Below, one piece after another: positions 15,649 through 22,889 of a stretch of 64,000 bases of DNA (positions are counted from its first letter, which is position 1; every line of letters starts with the position of its first letter). The notes beneath the pieces were generated by a model. That model made no database searches. It had not been told where the DNA came from and saw nothing but the letters and a program-made list of their open reading frames with translations. The position numbers and the translations under genes are program-made. This DNA comes from Levilactobacillus humaensis (GTDB lineage: Bacteria; Bacillota; Bacilli; Lactobacillales; Lactobacillaceae), in NCBI RefSeq assembly GCF_024345185.1, contig NZ_BROB01000018.1, positions 1 through 64,000 on the forward strand. The letters run 5' to 3'.

Positions 15649-17289
15649 ATGTCGGCAAGGGATAACACGGAGAGTCAAACCACCAGCGCGCAAGACCAAA
15701 TGGTTGCGGGATCGGCGTGGATGACTGCGGGAAGTATCTTTTCAAGAATTCTCGGGGCAGTCTATATTATTCCGTGGAACATCTGGTTCGGTGCCTTCTA
15801 TCTTCAAGGTAACGCGCTATATGGTAAGGGATATAATATCTATAGTTTCTTCCTGATCGCAGCGATCGCGGGGGTACCTTCGGCCATTGCCAAACAGGTC
15901 GCCCACTACAACGCTCTCAATGAATATGGGGTCAGTGTCCGGCTCTACAAACGGGGGCTGGAGATTGCCATCGCAACCGGAATTGGGATCGCTGCCCTGA
16001 TGTACTTCGGGGCACCACTATTTACCGGTGGTGATGAGCATCTGATTCCAGTCTTACATTCCTTATCCTGGGCGATCTTGATTATCCCCACGATGAGTCT
16101 TACGCGGGGGTACTTCCAAGGGTTCCAACAGATGGCACCATCCGCAATTTCTCAATTTGTGGAACAGCTGATTCGGGTCATTTACATGTTAATGACAGCT
16201 TTTGTCATCATGCGAGTGATGAAGGGCAACTGGGTCACAGCTGTGTCTCAGTCGACCTTTGCGGCCGCAGTCGGAGCCTTAGGTGGTCTACTGATCTTGG
16301 GCGTGTACTATTTACGTCGGCGGAGTGAATTTCAGGACTTGGTGGCCAATAGTAATAATGAATTGGTCGTACCAGCTTCTCAACTGTACCGCGAAATCAT
16401 CGCGCAAGCCGTGCCATTCGTGGTTCTGGGAGCCGGAATTACGATCTTCCAATTGATTGACCAATATACCTTTGCGCCTATCATGCACATGGCGGGAAAT
16501 TATTCGGCGGAACACCTGAATGACCTCTTCGCCCTGTTCGGCGTTAACGCCAACAAATTAATTATGATTACCATCTCATTAGCTTCGGCCTTGGCAGTGA
16601 CCGTTGTCCCGCTATTGTCGGAAGCCTATACGCGAGGCAACAAGCGCGAGATTTCTGGTCAATTGACCAATGCCTTTCTGATGTTTGAATTCGTCATGTT
16701 ACCCAGTGCCTTGGGGATGGCGGCCGTCTCACGGCCATTGAACATTATCTTCTATGGCCCAACCCAAGAAAAATTAGCGTCATCTATTCTGGCCTTCTCG
16801 TCTTATCTGTCAATCTTGTTAGGGTTGTACACGGTGGTGGCGGCCCTGATGCAGGGGATCTCACAAAACAAACGGGCGGTGCGTTACTTTGCCGTGGGGA
16901 CGGTTGTGAAGTTCGTTGTTCAATGGCCACTGGTTTACTTCTTGGGGGCCTTTGGCCCACTGGTGGCGACCGGGATCGGGCTGTTTGTAACCTGTTACCT
17001 GATTATTCATTCACTTGATGTGCAATTTGGGATTAACTATGCTCAGATTGCCAAACGCACCAACGGTATCTTGATGGCAGCCTTGGGAACCTTTGCCTTG
17101 GCCCGGGCGATTACGTTGATTGGTGGTTTAATGGGCAGTGAAAGCCGAACCATTAATTTTCTAATTACGATCGTGGCTGCGCTTGTTGGTGGTTATTTCT
17201 ACGTTTACATGGTCTTGAAGAGCCGTCTGGCAGATGATATCCTAGGATCACGAGTTGCCGGGCTACGGCGCCGGCTACACATTCACTAG
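15649..17289 (+). CDS. MOP-superfamily lipid/polysaccharide flippase (YtgP/SpoVB type)
   Basis: About 546 residues with 14 predicted transmembrane helices. The N-terminal VAGSAWMTAGSIFSRILGA is typical of the SpoVB/MurJ-like polysaccharide transport family. YtgP of Bacillus (MurJ/Amj context) and its Streptococcus homologue flip lipid II, so that is the leading role. ATG at 15649 is taken rather than the TTG at 15631; the SD (AGTAGGG) is modest. An RsuA-like gene follows 12 bp later, the same order as ytgP-ytzG in Bacillus, so the two form an operon. Confidence 0.85.
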   Translation: MSARDNTESQTTSAQDQMVAGSAWMTAGSIFSRILGAVYIIPWNIWFGAFYLQGNALYGKGYNIYSFFLIAAIAGVPSAIAKQVAHYNALNEYGVSVRLYKRGLEIAIATGIGIAALMYFGAPLFTGGDEHLIPVLHSLSWAILIIPTMSLTRGYFQGFQQMAPSAISQFVEQLIRVIYMLMTAFVIMRVMKGNWVTAVSQSTFAAAVGALGGLLILGVYYLRRRSEFQDLVANSNNELVVPASQLYREIIAQAVPFVVLGAGITIFQLIDQYTFAPIMHMAGNYSAEHLNDLFALFGVNANKLIMITISLASALAVTVVPLLSEAYTRGNKREISGQLTNAFLMFEFVMLPSALGMAAVSRPLNIIFYGPTQEKLASSILAFSSYLSILLGLYTVVAALMQGISQNKRAVRYFAVGTVVKFVVQWPLVYFLGAFGPLVATGIGLFVTCYLIIHSLDVQFGINYAQIAKRTNGILMAALGTFALARAITLIGGLMGSESRTINFLITIVAALVGGYFYVYMVLKSRLADDILGSRVAGLRRRLHIH

Positions 17290-17301
17290 GGAGGCAATAC
17301 G

Positions 17302-18006
17302 ATGAGGATTGACCAATACCTAACGGATTTCCATCAAGGAACACGACGTCAGGTCTTTCGACTGTTGCGTCAGGGGCGCGTCACTGTCAATCAAACAGCG
17401 ATTGATTCGCCATTAACATCGGTCACGGAACAAGATGACGTGCGAGTTGACGGTCGCCCGGTCACGGGGCGACAACCGAGCTATCTGGTTTTCAACAAGC
17501 CTGTCGGTGTCCAGTTGAACCTGGACGCGACGGCGCCCCACAGTCTAGGCGGTTTGTTAAATGCCCTAGACCGTGAACAGGCGTTAAAGGTCTTCTCCGA
17601 TCTGCCGAAAGACGCGACGGGACTGGTGATTGTCAGTGATGATGACCAATTTCTACAAGACGTCGCCAACCAGGACTGGCTGAGCACGTTACGTGTCCGT
17701 TTGGCAGGTGTGGTGTCAGAATTACCGGCATTGGATAATGATCTCACGTTTGACCAAGTGGACTTAATGCCCGATAAGATTCATCAAGAGACGATCGTCT
17801 TAGCGCGAACCCGCGATTTAGCGGTTGGTGTGCCCACCTTGGCTAACCTCCAGGGGGCTGATGGATTGGTCAGTCGCGTGGCTTTTGGGCCGCTACAGTT
17901 ACCAGTTGACCTCTCCGTGTCTTCCTATCGCGGCTTGTATCCTGATGAGATTGATAATCTCACCGGACCATTGGTTGATGAGGATGAATTGCTAAAAAAC
18001 GATTAG
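17302..18006 (+). CDS. RsuA-like pseudouridine synthase homologue lacking the catalytic Asp
   Basis: 234 residues: an S4 RNA-binding domain (about 1-60), then an RsuA/RluB-like fold (YLVFNKPVGVQ, about 70-80). In active members the catalytic motif is GRLDxDTxGL; here the aligned stretch is SDLPKDATGL, with Pro102 at the catalytic Asp position and Asp100 at the Arg position. Nucleotides 17599-17607 (GAT CTG CCG) confirm this. The protein is thus probably not a pseudouridine synthase in the usual way, though it may still bind rRNA. Operon partner of the flippase gene. Confidence 0.8.
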   Translation: MRIDQYLTDFHQGTRRQVFRLLRQGRVTVNQTAIDSPLTSVTEQDDVRVDGRPVTGRQPSYLVFNKPVGVQLNLDATAPHSLGGLLNALDREQALKVFSDLPKDATGLVIVSDDDQFLQDVANQDWLSTLRVRLAGVVSELPALDNDLTFDQVDLMPDKIHQETIVLARTRDLAVGVPTLANLQGADGLVSRVAFGPLQLPVDLSVSSYRGLYPDEIDNLTGPLVDEDELLKND

Positions 18007-18030
18007 AACTTTTTAAAATTTAAATGCAAC

Positions 18031-18080
18031 AAGAGGTAGGCGACACTTGGAATTTATTCCAGTGTTGCCTACCTCTTTTC
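18031..18080. terminator. bidirectional terminator
   Basis: Long hairpin aagaggtaggcgacacttgga/tccagtgttgcctacctctt, 20 bp with one mismatch, followed by TTTT. Confidence 0.88.
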
Positions 18081-18095
18081 GTCTAATTCTTCTTA

Positions 18096-18135
18096 AAAAA
18101 TACGAGAGGAGGACACCTGTCCTGGTCTCGTATTG
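18096..18135 (-). terminator. nnrD terminator
   Basis: Minus-strand hairpin aatacgag...ctcgtatt with an inner ccaggacaggtgtcctcc, followed by TTTTTT. Confidence 0.75.
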
Positions 18136-18145
18136 GTTGTCAAAC

Positions 18146-18973
18146 TTATTTGGCTTCATGGGCTTTCATAAATCGAGGGATTTCGGTAATAATCTGATGT
18201 GGCAACACGACGTATTGGGTCGCAGCCAATTCTTCAGCAATGGCGCTGTGACTGTAAACAGCTGCGAGCACGGCATCGGTGGGATTGGCAAATTGGGCCA
18301 GAAAGCCACCGACCATGCCGGCAAGGGTATCACCCATGCCTCCAGTTGCTTGGGCCGGCGTTCCCAGGGGATTCTCATAGACGCCGCTTGGTGTGTAGAT
18401 CTGGGTGCGATGGGATTTAACAACCACCGTGGCTTTCAGATCGGCCACAGCCGCCTGGTTATTCGCGACTGTTTGCTCGGCAATGGCTAAGCCACTTAAT
18501 CGTTGCCATTCCATTTGGTGGGGGGTCATCACTAACCGAGCCTCGGGCAAGGTGAGGTGGTGGCTGGCTATCAGTGTGATGGCCGAACCGTCGATCACGA
18601 CGGTTTGCTTGGCGTGTATGGCACTAAAAGTGGCGTTTAAGGCCATTAAGCTGGCCTCATCGGTCCCAAGGCCGGGTCCGACCACAACGACGTCAGCGGT
18701 GCTTACCAGGTCTCTGAGCTGATGGAGATTGCTGAGGTCGGCAAACATGGCCTCGGGTAACCGGGCATGCAGGCTCGACTGATTGCTGGCATCGGTGACC
18801 GTGGTGACGAGGCCGGCACCGGAGTAGACGGCTGCGGCACTCGCCATGATGATGGCGCCACCGAAATTGGCATTGCCGCCCACCAGGGTTACGCGGCCAT
18901 AGGTGCCCTTATGACTTTCTGCCGGTCGTTGACGAATGGTACGGGTTAAAATGCTTGGCGATAACGTTTCCAT
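18146..18973 (-). CDS. nnrD: ADP-dependent NAD(P)H-hydrate dehydratase
   Basis: 275 residues, ribokinase-like YjeF C-terminal domain. Motifs: VTLVGGNANFGGAIIMA (about 29-45), VVGPGLG, VMTPHQMEW, and GGMGDTLAGMVGG (about 210-222) with the catalytic Asp. It dehydrates damaged (S)-NAD(P)HX back to NAD(P)H using ADP. The epimerase domain (NnrE) is not fused here. ATG with GGAGG 7 nt upstream. Monocistronic. Confidence 0.92.
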   Translation of the reverse strand: METLSPSILTRTIRQRPAESHKGTYGRVTLVGGNANFGGAIIMASAAAVYSGAGLVTTVTDASNQSSLHARLPEAMFADLSNLHQLRDLVSTADVVVVGPGLGTDEASLMALNATFSAIHAKQTVVIDGSAITLIASHHLTLPEARLVMTPHQMEWQRLSGLAIAEQTVANNQAAVADLKATVVVKSHRTQIYTPSGVYENPLGTPAQATGGMGDTLAGMVGGFLAQFANPTDAVLAAVYSHSAIAEELAATQYVVLPHQIITEIPRFMKAHEAK

Positions 18974-19034
18974 GTGAAAGCCTCCTGACAGATGTTCTCG
19001 CTTTCAGTATAGCATTTTACTAAGGGAAAACGGC

Positions 19035-19062
19035 TTACAATTGGCAGTGGGTATGCTAGAAT
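19035..19062 (+). promoter_or_regulatory. pepV promoter
   Basis: -35 TTACAA, 16-bp spacer, extended -10 TGCTAGAAT. Confidence 0.6.
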
Positions 19063-19118
19063 TGACGGTAAGTAAAGTTGGACGATGAGGTCCGAATAAA
19101 TTATAGGGAGGTCCAATC

Positions 19119-20519
19119 ATGGCAATTGATTGGCAACAATTATCTGCAAAGTACCGCGACGCCTACATTGCTGACTTAACCACATTAGTCGGTATTGACA
19201 GTGCCCGCGATGATTCTAAAGCGACTGAAGACTATCCATTAGGCCCCGGTCCAGCTAAGGCGTTAAACGCCTTCTTAGGTTTGGCTCAGCGCGATGGTTT
19301 TGAGGTTAAGAATCTCGACAATCTGGTCGGGTACGTAGAATACGGTGAAGGTAACGACACCTTGGCTATCTTGGGTCACGCCGATGCGATGCCCGCTGGC
19401 AAGGGCTGGCACACCGATCCCTTCACACTGACGGCCAAGGATGGTAACTTGTACGGCCGTGGAACCTCTGATGATAAAGGACCTTCATTAGCTGCTTATT
19501 ATGGCTTGAAGATGTTAAAGGACGAGGGCATCATGCCTAAGATCAAGATTCGCTTTATCATCGGAACCGACGAAGAGAGCGACTGGACCGGGATGAACCA
19601 TTACCTCGACCTCGAACCAGCCCCAACGTTGGGCTTCTCACCTGATGCTGAGTTCCCACTGATCAACGGTGAAAAAGGGAATGTGACCTTCGAAAACCAT
19701 TTTGAAGGTAGCAATTCCGGTGATTTCACCTTGACGGAATTCGACGCTGGCCTTAGAGAAAACATGGTGCCACGGGATGCCGAAGCGACCGTTGAGACGG
19801 CTGATAATGAACAACTGGCAACGGATTTCACGGCCTTTCTCGATGAAGCCCCAGTGACCGGGGATGTTAATGTCGATGGTTCCGGAATTCATTTCCACGT
19901 GATCGGTAAGGCCGCTCACGGGATGGAGCCTAAGAACGGGATCAACGCCGGAACTTACCTGGCTAGCTTCTTAACCAGCTACGCCTTTGGTGGGGATGCT
20001 GCCGACTTTCTGAGCCTGTTGGCTAACGAACTGCATGATGACTCACGCGCCAACAAACTAGGCATTGCCTTCACGGATAAAGTGATGGGTGACCTGACCA
20101 TGAACGTCGGGATCATGCAATTCACTGCCGGCAAGGGTGGTTTAATCAACACCAACTTCCGTTACCCAACCGGGACCGGTGCCGCTCAGATCTTAGCGGG
20201 CTTACAACAGGCCACGGCAACCATGAACGTGACCGTTGAACAGGGTAAAGAAATGGTTCCGCACTATGTGGATCCAGAAGACCCAATCGTGAAGACCTTG
20301 ATGAATGTTTATCGCGAACAGACCGGTGACAACGACGCCCAACCAGAGGTTGTCGGCGGTGGAACATACGGCCGGTTGATGAAGCGTGGGGTAGCCTTTG
20401 GGGCCCTCTTCCCCGGCACACAAGACACCATGCACCAGGCCGATGAATTTCAACCAGAAGCTGATTTGTTGAAGGCCATGGCCATTTACGGGCAAGCCAT
20501 CTACGAGTTAACGAAGTAG
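19119..20519 (+). CDS. pepV: dipeptidase PepV
   Basis: 466 residues, M20 family zinc dipeptidase of lactic acid bacteria, at its usual length. Metal ligands are in ILGHADAMPAG (His88-type, Asp90-type), GRGTSDDKGPS (bridging Asp) and GTDEESDW (Glu general base and ligand); a further His is near the C-terminus (QDTMHQADEF). It cleaves dipeptides with an N-terminal hydrophobic residue in the cytoplasm, completing peptide use from milk or plant protein. ATG with GGGAGG upstream. The usp gene follows 32 bp later without a terminator. Confidence 0.96.
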   Translation: MAIDWQQLSAKYRDAYIADLTTLVGIDSARDDSKATEDYPLGPGPAKALNAFLGLAQRDGFEVKNLDNLVGYVEYGEGNDTLAILGHADAMPAGKGWHTDPFTLTAKDGNLYGRGTSDDKGPSLAAYYGLKMLKDEGIMPKIKIRFIIGTDEESDWTGMNHYLDLEPAPTLGFSPDAEFPLINGEKGNVTFENHFEGSNSGDFTLTEFDAGLRENMVPRDAEATVETADNEQLATDFTAFLDEAPVTGDVNVDGSGIHFHVIGKAAHGMEPKNGINAGTYLASFLTSYAFGGDAADFLSLLANELHDDSRANKLGIAFTDKVMGDLTMNVGIMQFTAGKGGLINTNFRYPTGTGAAQILAGLQQATATMNVTVEQGKEMVPHYVDPEDPIVKTLMNVYREQTGDNDAQPEVVGGGTYGRLMKRGVAFGALFPGTQDTMHQADEFQPEADLLKAMAIYGQAIYELTK

Positions 20520-20551
20520 GGAGTCCAGCGGCCCACAAAGGAGTGGTACAG

Positions 20552-21040
20552 ATGACCAAACGTTATGAGCGAATTCTCGTGGGGGTTGACGGTTCCCGTC
20601 AATCCAAGCGCACGGTGGAGAAAGCCATCGCCGTCGCAGAACGAAATGATGCTGAATTAATCATCGTCACCATTATGAGTGGGGGCGACTATGTTGGCAT
20701 TGGTCAAAATACCCAGGTTGGTTTCGGGTATGTTGACCAAGAAGTCATGGACGAGGCTCGTCAGCAGTGGGAACACACCGTTGATGAGTATCGGCAAAAA
20801 GCACAAGACGCAGGGGTAAAGCAGGTTGTGACGTCGGTCTTCTATGGCCACGCCAAGGTTGATTTGGCGAAGACGTTGCCTCAGGAATACCAAGCGGATC
20901 TGATCATGCTCGGTGCGACCGGGGCCAATGTGGTGGAACGGATGTTAATGGGTTCCACGGCAAGTTACGTCGTGGCTAATGCCAGCTGTGATGTCCTGAT
21001 TGTTCGGACAGACATGCAAAACCACGCAAAAGCGAAATAA
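20552..21040 (+). CDS. universal stress protein UspA family
   Basis: 162 residues, single Usp domain. N-terminal strand YERILVGVDGS; ATP-binding loop near the C-terminus GATGANVVERMLMGSTAS, which fits G-2x-G-9x-G(S/T), so this is an ATP-binding type. Start at ATG 20552, 8 nt after AAAGGAG; the GTG at 20543 overlaps the SD. Downstream of pepV and probably co-transcribed. Confidence 0.92.
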   Translation: MTKRYERILVGVDGSRQSKRTVEKAIAVAERNDAELIIVTIMSGGDYVGIGQNTQVGFGYVDQEVMDEARQQWEHTVDEYRQKAQDAGVKQVVTSVFYGHAKVDLAKTLPQEYQADLIMLGATGANVVERMLMGSTASYVVANASCDVLIVRTDMQNHAKAK

Positions 21041-21049
21041 AAATTAAAA

Positions 21050-21092
21050 AGAGGAGGCTCAGGATCGTTGCGATCCTGAGCCTCCTCTATGT
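21050..21092. terminator. bidirectional terminator
   Basis: Hairpin agaggaggctcaggatcg/cgatcctgagcctcctct, perfect 18-bp arms, between convergent genes. Confidence 0.9.
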
Positions 21093-21110
21093 TAGTGGTA
21101 AGTTGCGTGA

Positions 21111-21437
21111 TTATAAGCGGTGAATGTCGAGGACGCTTCCCGTCTTGGCATCGGCAATGAACTGATACTGAACGAGTTGGTCATCCTCATAGCGAGTAAT
21201 GCCGCCATAGTAAACTTGTGTTTTAACGGCAAATTTTTGGAACGGTACGGCGTGTTTTTCAATCCAGCTACCCGCGATTGGCGATTCGTGACGGAATTGG
21301 GCCTTGACCTGTTCCAGAATCATATCGGGGTTCAAGCGAAAGCCGCCACCAAAGACGCGTGTGATGAAGATGCCCATTAACCCGCCGATGACTCCGGTGA
21401 GACTGAGTTGATACAATTGTCCATTCTTAGCAGTCAT
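21111..21437 (-). CDS. small membrane-anchored PepSY-like protein
   Basis: 108 residues. One N-terminal hydrophobic segment (about 11-30) acts as signal anchor; the C-terminal part (VYYGGITRYEDDQLVQYQF, then DAKTGSVLDIHRL) fits a PepSY-type repeat, as in the predicted small secreted proteins of COG5584. It probably sits outside the membrane; role unknown. ATG with AGGAGG-type SD upstream on the minus strand. Confidence 0.7.
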   Translation of the reverse strand: MTAKNGQLYQLSLTGVIGGLMGIFITRVFGGGFRLNPDMILEQVKAQFRHESPIAGSWIEKHAVPFQKFAVKTQVYYGGITRYEDDQLVQYQFIADAKTGSVLDIHRL

Positions 21438-21611
21438 CCTACCGCCTCCTTAGCAGTTATTGCTGAGCAATATCATCTGTTTATCTGCCCCTAGTATAGC
21501 AATCTTCGTAGGGAAGTTCCCGTAAAAAGGCAAAAATAGTGAAAAATGTTGTGGGCGTGCTATAATGGTGCTTGTGAAAATTTTTAAACTTAAATAAAGG
21601 AGTGCTTATTC

Positions 21612-21944
21612 ATGGAACAATTACCTAAAATGTCAGCTGCAGAACTGAAGGACGTCGTTAAAGACGGCAAGACGATGCTATTCTTCTCCGCTACTTGGTG
21701 CCCAGACTGTGCATTCATCAAACCAGCAATGCCTGCCATTGAAGCTGAATATCCCGACTTTAAGTTTATTGCGGTCGACAGAGATGAGAACATTGACCTC
21801 GCTGCCGAACTGAACGTCTTTGGTATTCCGAGTTTCATTGCCTACTCAAATGGGGATGAAATTGGCCGATTGGTCAACAAGGACCGGAAGACTCAGACTG
21901 AAGTAGAAAACTTTATTAATTCGTTAGCGACCAACGCTGACTAA
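21612..21944 (+). CDS. thioredoxin-family protein (YtpP-like)
   Basis: 110 residues, thioredoxin fold. Active site WCPDC (about 31-35) in ATWCPDCAFIKP; cis-Pro in FGIPSFI. Position before ytpR and sftA matches Bacillus ytpP. A cytoplasmic disulfide reductase is likely; the variant CPDC differs from the CGPC of general thioredoxin, so it is probably specialised. SD AAAGGAG about 8 nt before ATG. Confidence 0.9.
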   Translation: MEQLPKMSAAELKDVVKDGKTMLFFSATWCPDCAFIKPAMPAIEAEYPDFKFIAVDRDENIDLAAELNVFGIPSFIAYSNGDEIGRLVNKDRKTQTEVENFINSLATNAD

Positions 21945-21965
21945 ACCGTTGGAAAGGATCCCGAC

Positions 21966-22604
21966 ATGTTAATTGCTAGTTACAATCCCCGCGAGTTAGG
22001 GGATACTTTAATTGTTATTGTTGCTCAAGATACACCACAACAGGCGCATACCGTTCGTGATGGTGTTGCCAGAATCTATGATCCAGAAACTGAACAAACT
22101 TTGGGCTATAACTTCTTAGCCATCTCCAAGGTGTTACCGGCTATTTCAGGTAACGGACAGATTCATCTGACCGAGGCCGACGTGGCGGCGTTAAACGACG
22201 CACTCGAGGTCGCTGGTTTCGCCGGCGAGTTGGTGGCGGATACCGATCCTAAGTTTGTGGTTGGCTACGTTAAGACGGCGACGCCACACCCCGATTCTGA
22301 TCACTTGTTAGTGACCGAAACGGTAGTGGACCACGATCAGACGTTAAAGATCGTGAGTGGATCGCCTAATATGCAGGCCGATATCAAGGTTGTTGTGGCC
22401 AAAGTTGGGGCCATGATGCCTAGTGGCTTGATTATTTGGCCCGGTGCCTTGCGGGGTGTCGAGAGTGATGGCATGATTTGTTCCGGACGTGAGTTGAAGT
22501 TGGCTAATGCCCCTCAACGCCCGGGTGCCTTGATTTTACCAGACGATTACGTTGTCGGTGAGCCCTTCGATTTTGAACGGGGACAATCAATCTTTAATGC
22601 TTAA
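21966..22604 (+). CDS. ytpR: YtpR-family tRNA-binding protein
   Basis: 212 residues. N-terminal DUF4479-like domain (about 1-95), then an EMAP/B3-1-type OB-fold tRNA-binding domain (about 95-205): VGYVKTATPHPDSDHLLVTE and GMICSGRELKL, similar to the N-terminus of PheT. No catalytic domain, so it may act as a tRNA-binding accessory factor. Follows the thioredoxin gene by 21 bp in the conserved ytpP-ytpR-sftA order. Confidence 0.9.
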   Translation: MLIASYNPRELGDTLIVIVAQDTPQQAHTVRDGVARIYDPETEQTLGYNFLAISKVLPAISGNGQIHLTEADVAALNDALEVAGFAGELVADTDPKFVVGYVKTATPHPDSDHLLVTETVVDHDQTLKIVSGSPNMQADIKVVVAKVGAMMPSGLIIWPGALRGVESDGMICSGRELKLANAPQRPGALILPDDYVVGEPFDFERGQSIFNA

Positions 22605-22613
22605 GAAACATTA

Positions 22614-22650
22614 CGAAAGCGAGTCAGCCCTTGTCGGCGGCCCGCTTTTT
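22614..22650 (+). terminator. terminator after ytpR
   Basis: An imperfect GC-rich hairpin (gcgagtcagccc...ggcggcccgc) followed by six T. Confidence 0.5.
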
Positions 22651-22660
22651 TGTGTACAAT
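22631..22660 (+). promoter_or_regulatory. sftA promoter
   Basis: -35 TTGTCG, 18-bp spacer, -10 TACAAT, overlapping the preceding terminator. Confidence 0.5.
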
Positions 22661-22666
22661 AGGGGA

Positions 22667-22889
22667 GATTGGCTTTTAGGCAAAGTGGCACTGCAAGCTA
22701 GGGTGCCTGATCAGCGATGGCTACGCGCCGTTGTTGGCCGAAAAGTCACGACTTGTAATGACTAGGAATCTTCGGTTTAACCAATCGAAGTTTAAAGCGG
22801 GAATGAGTACGGTAGCCGTCGATTTGACGGCGTCTCCTCCCATGGCAAAGAATTTCGACAAGTGGCAGGCTTGTCAAGGAGGAAGAAAC
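22667..22889 (+). promoter_or_regulatory. long structured leader upstream of sftA
   Basis: About 220 nt between promoter and start, with hairpins ggcac...gtgcc (22686-22706), gccgtc-gattt-gacggc (22818-22834) and gacaag...cttgtc (22857-22875), the last adjoining the SD AAGGAGG. The frame is open upstream but AGGAGG before 22890 marks the real start. No known riboswitch class identified. Confidence 0.4.

Noticed and set aside
20521-20551. Lacto-usp type RNA motif upstream of the usp gene
   Set aside because: Only about 32 bp separate pepV and usp, too short for a structured RNA.
22731-22889. Longer N-terminus for sftA from the ATG at 22731
   Set aside because: The extension covers predicted leader hairpins, and AAGGAGG directly precedes the ATG at 22890.
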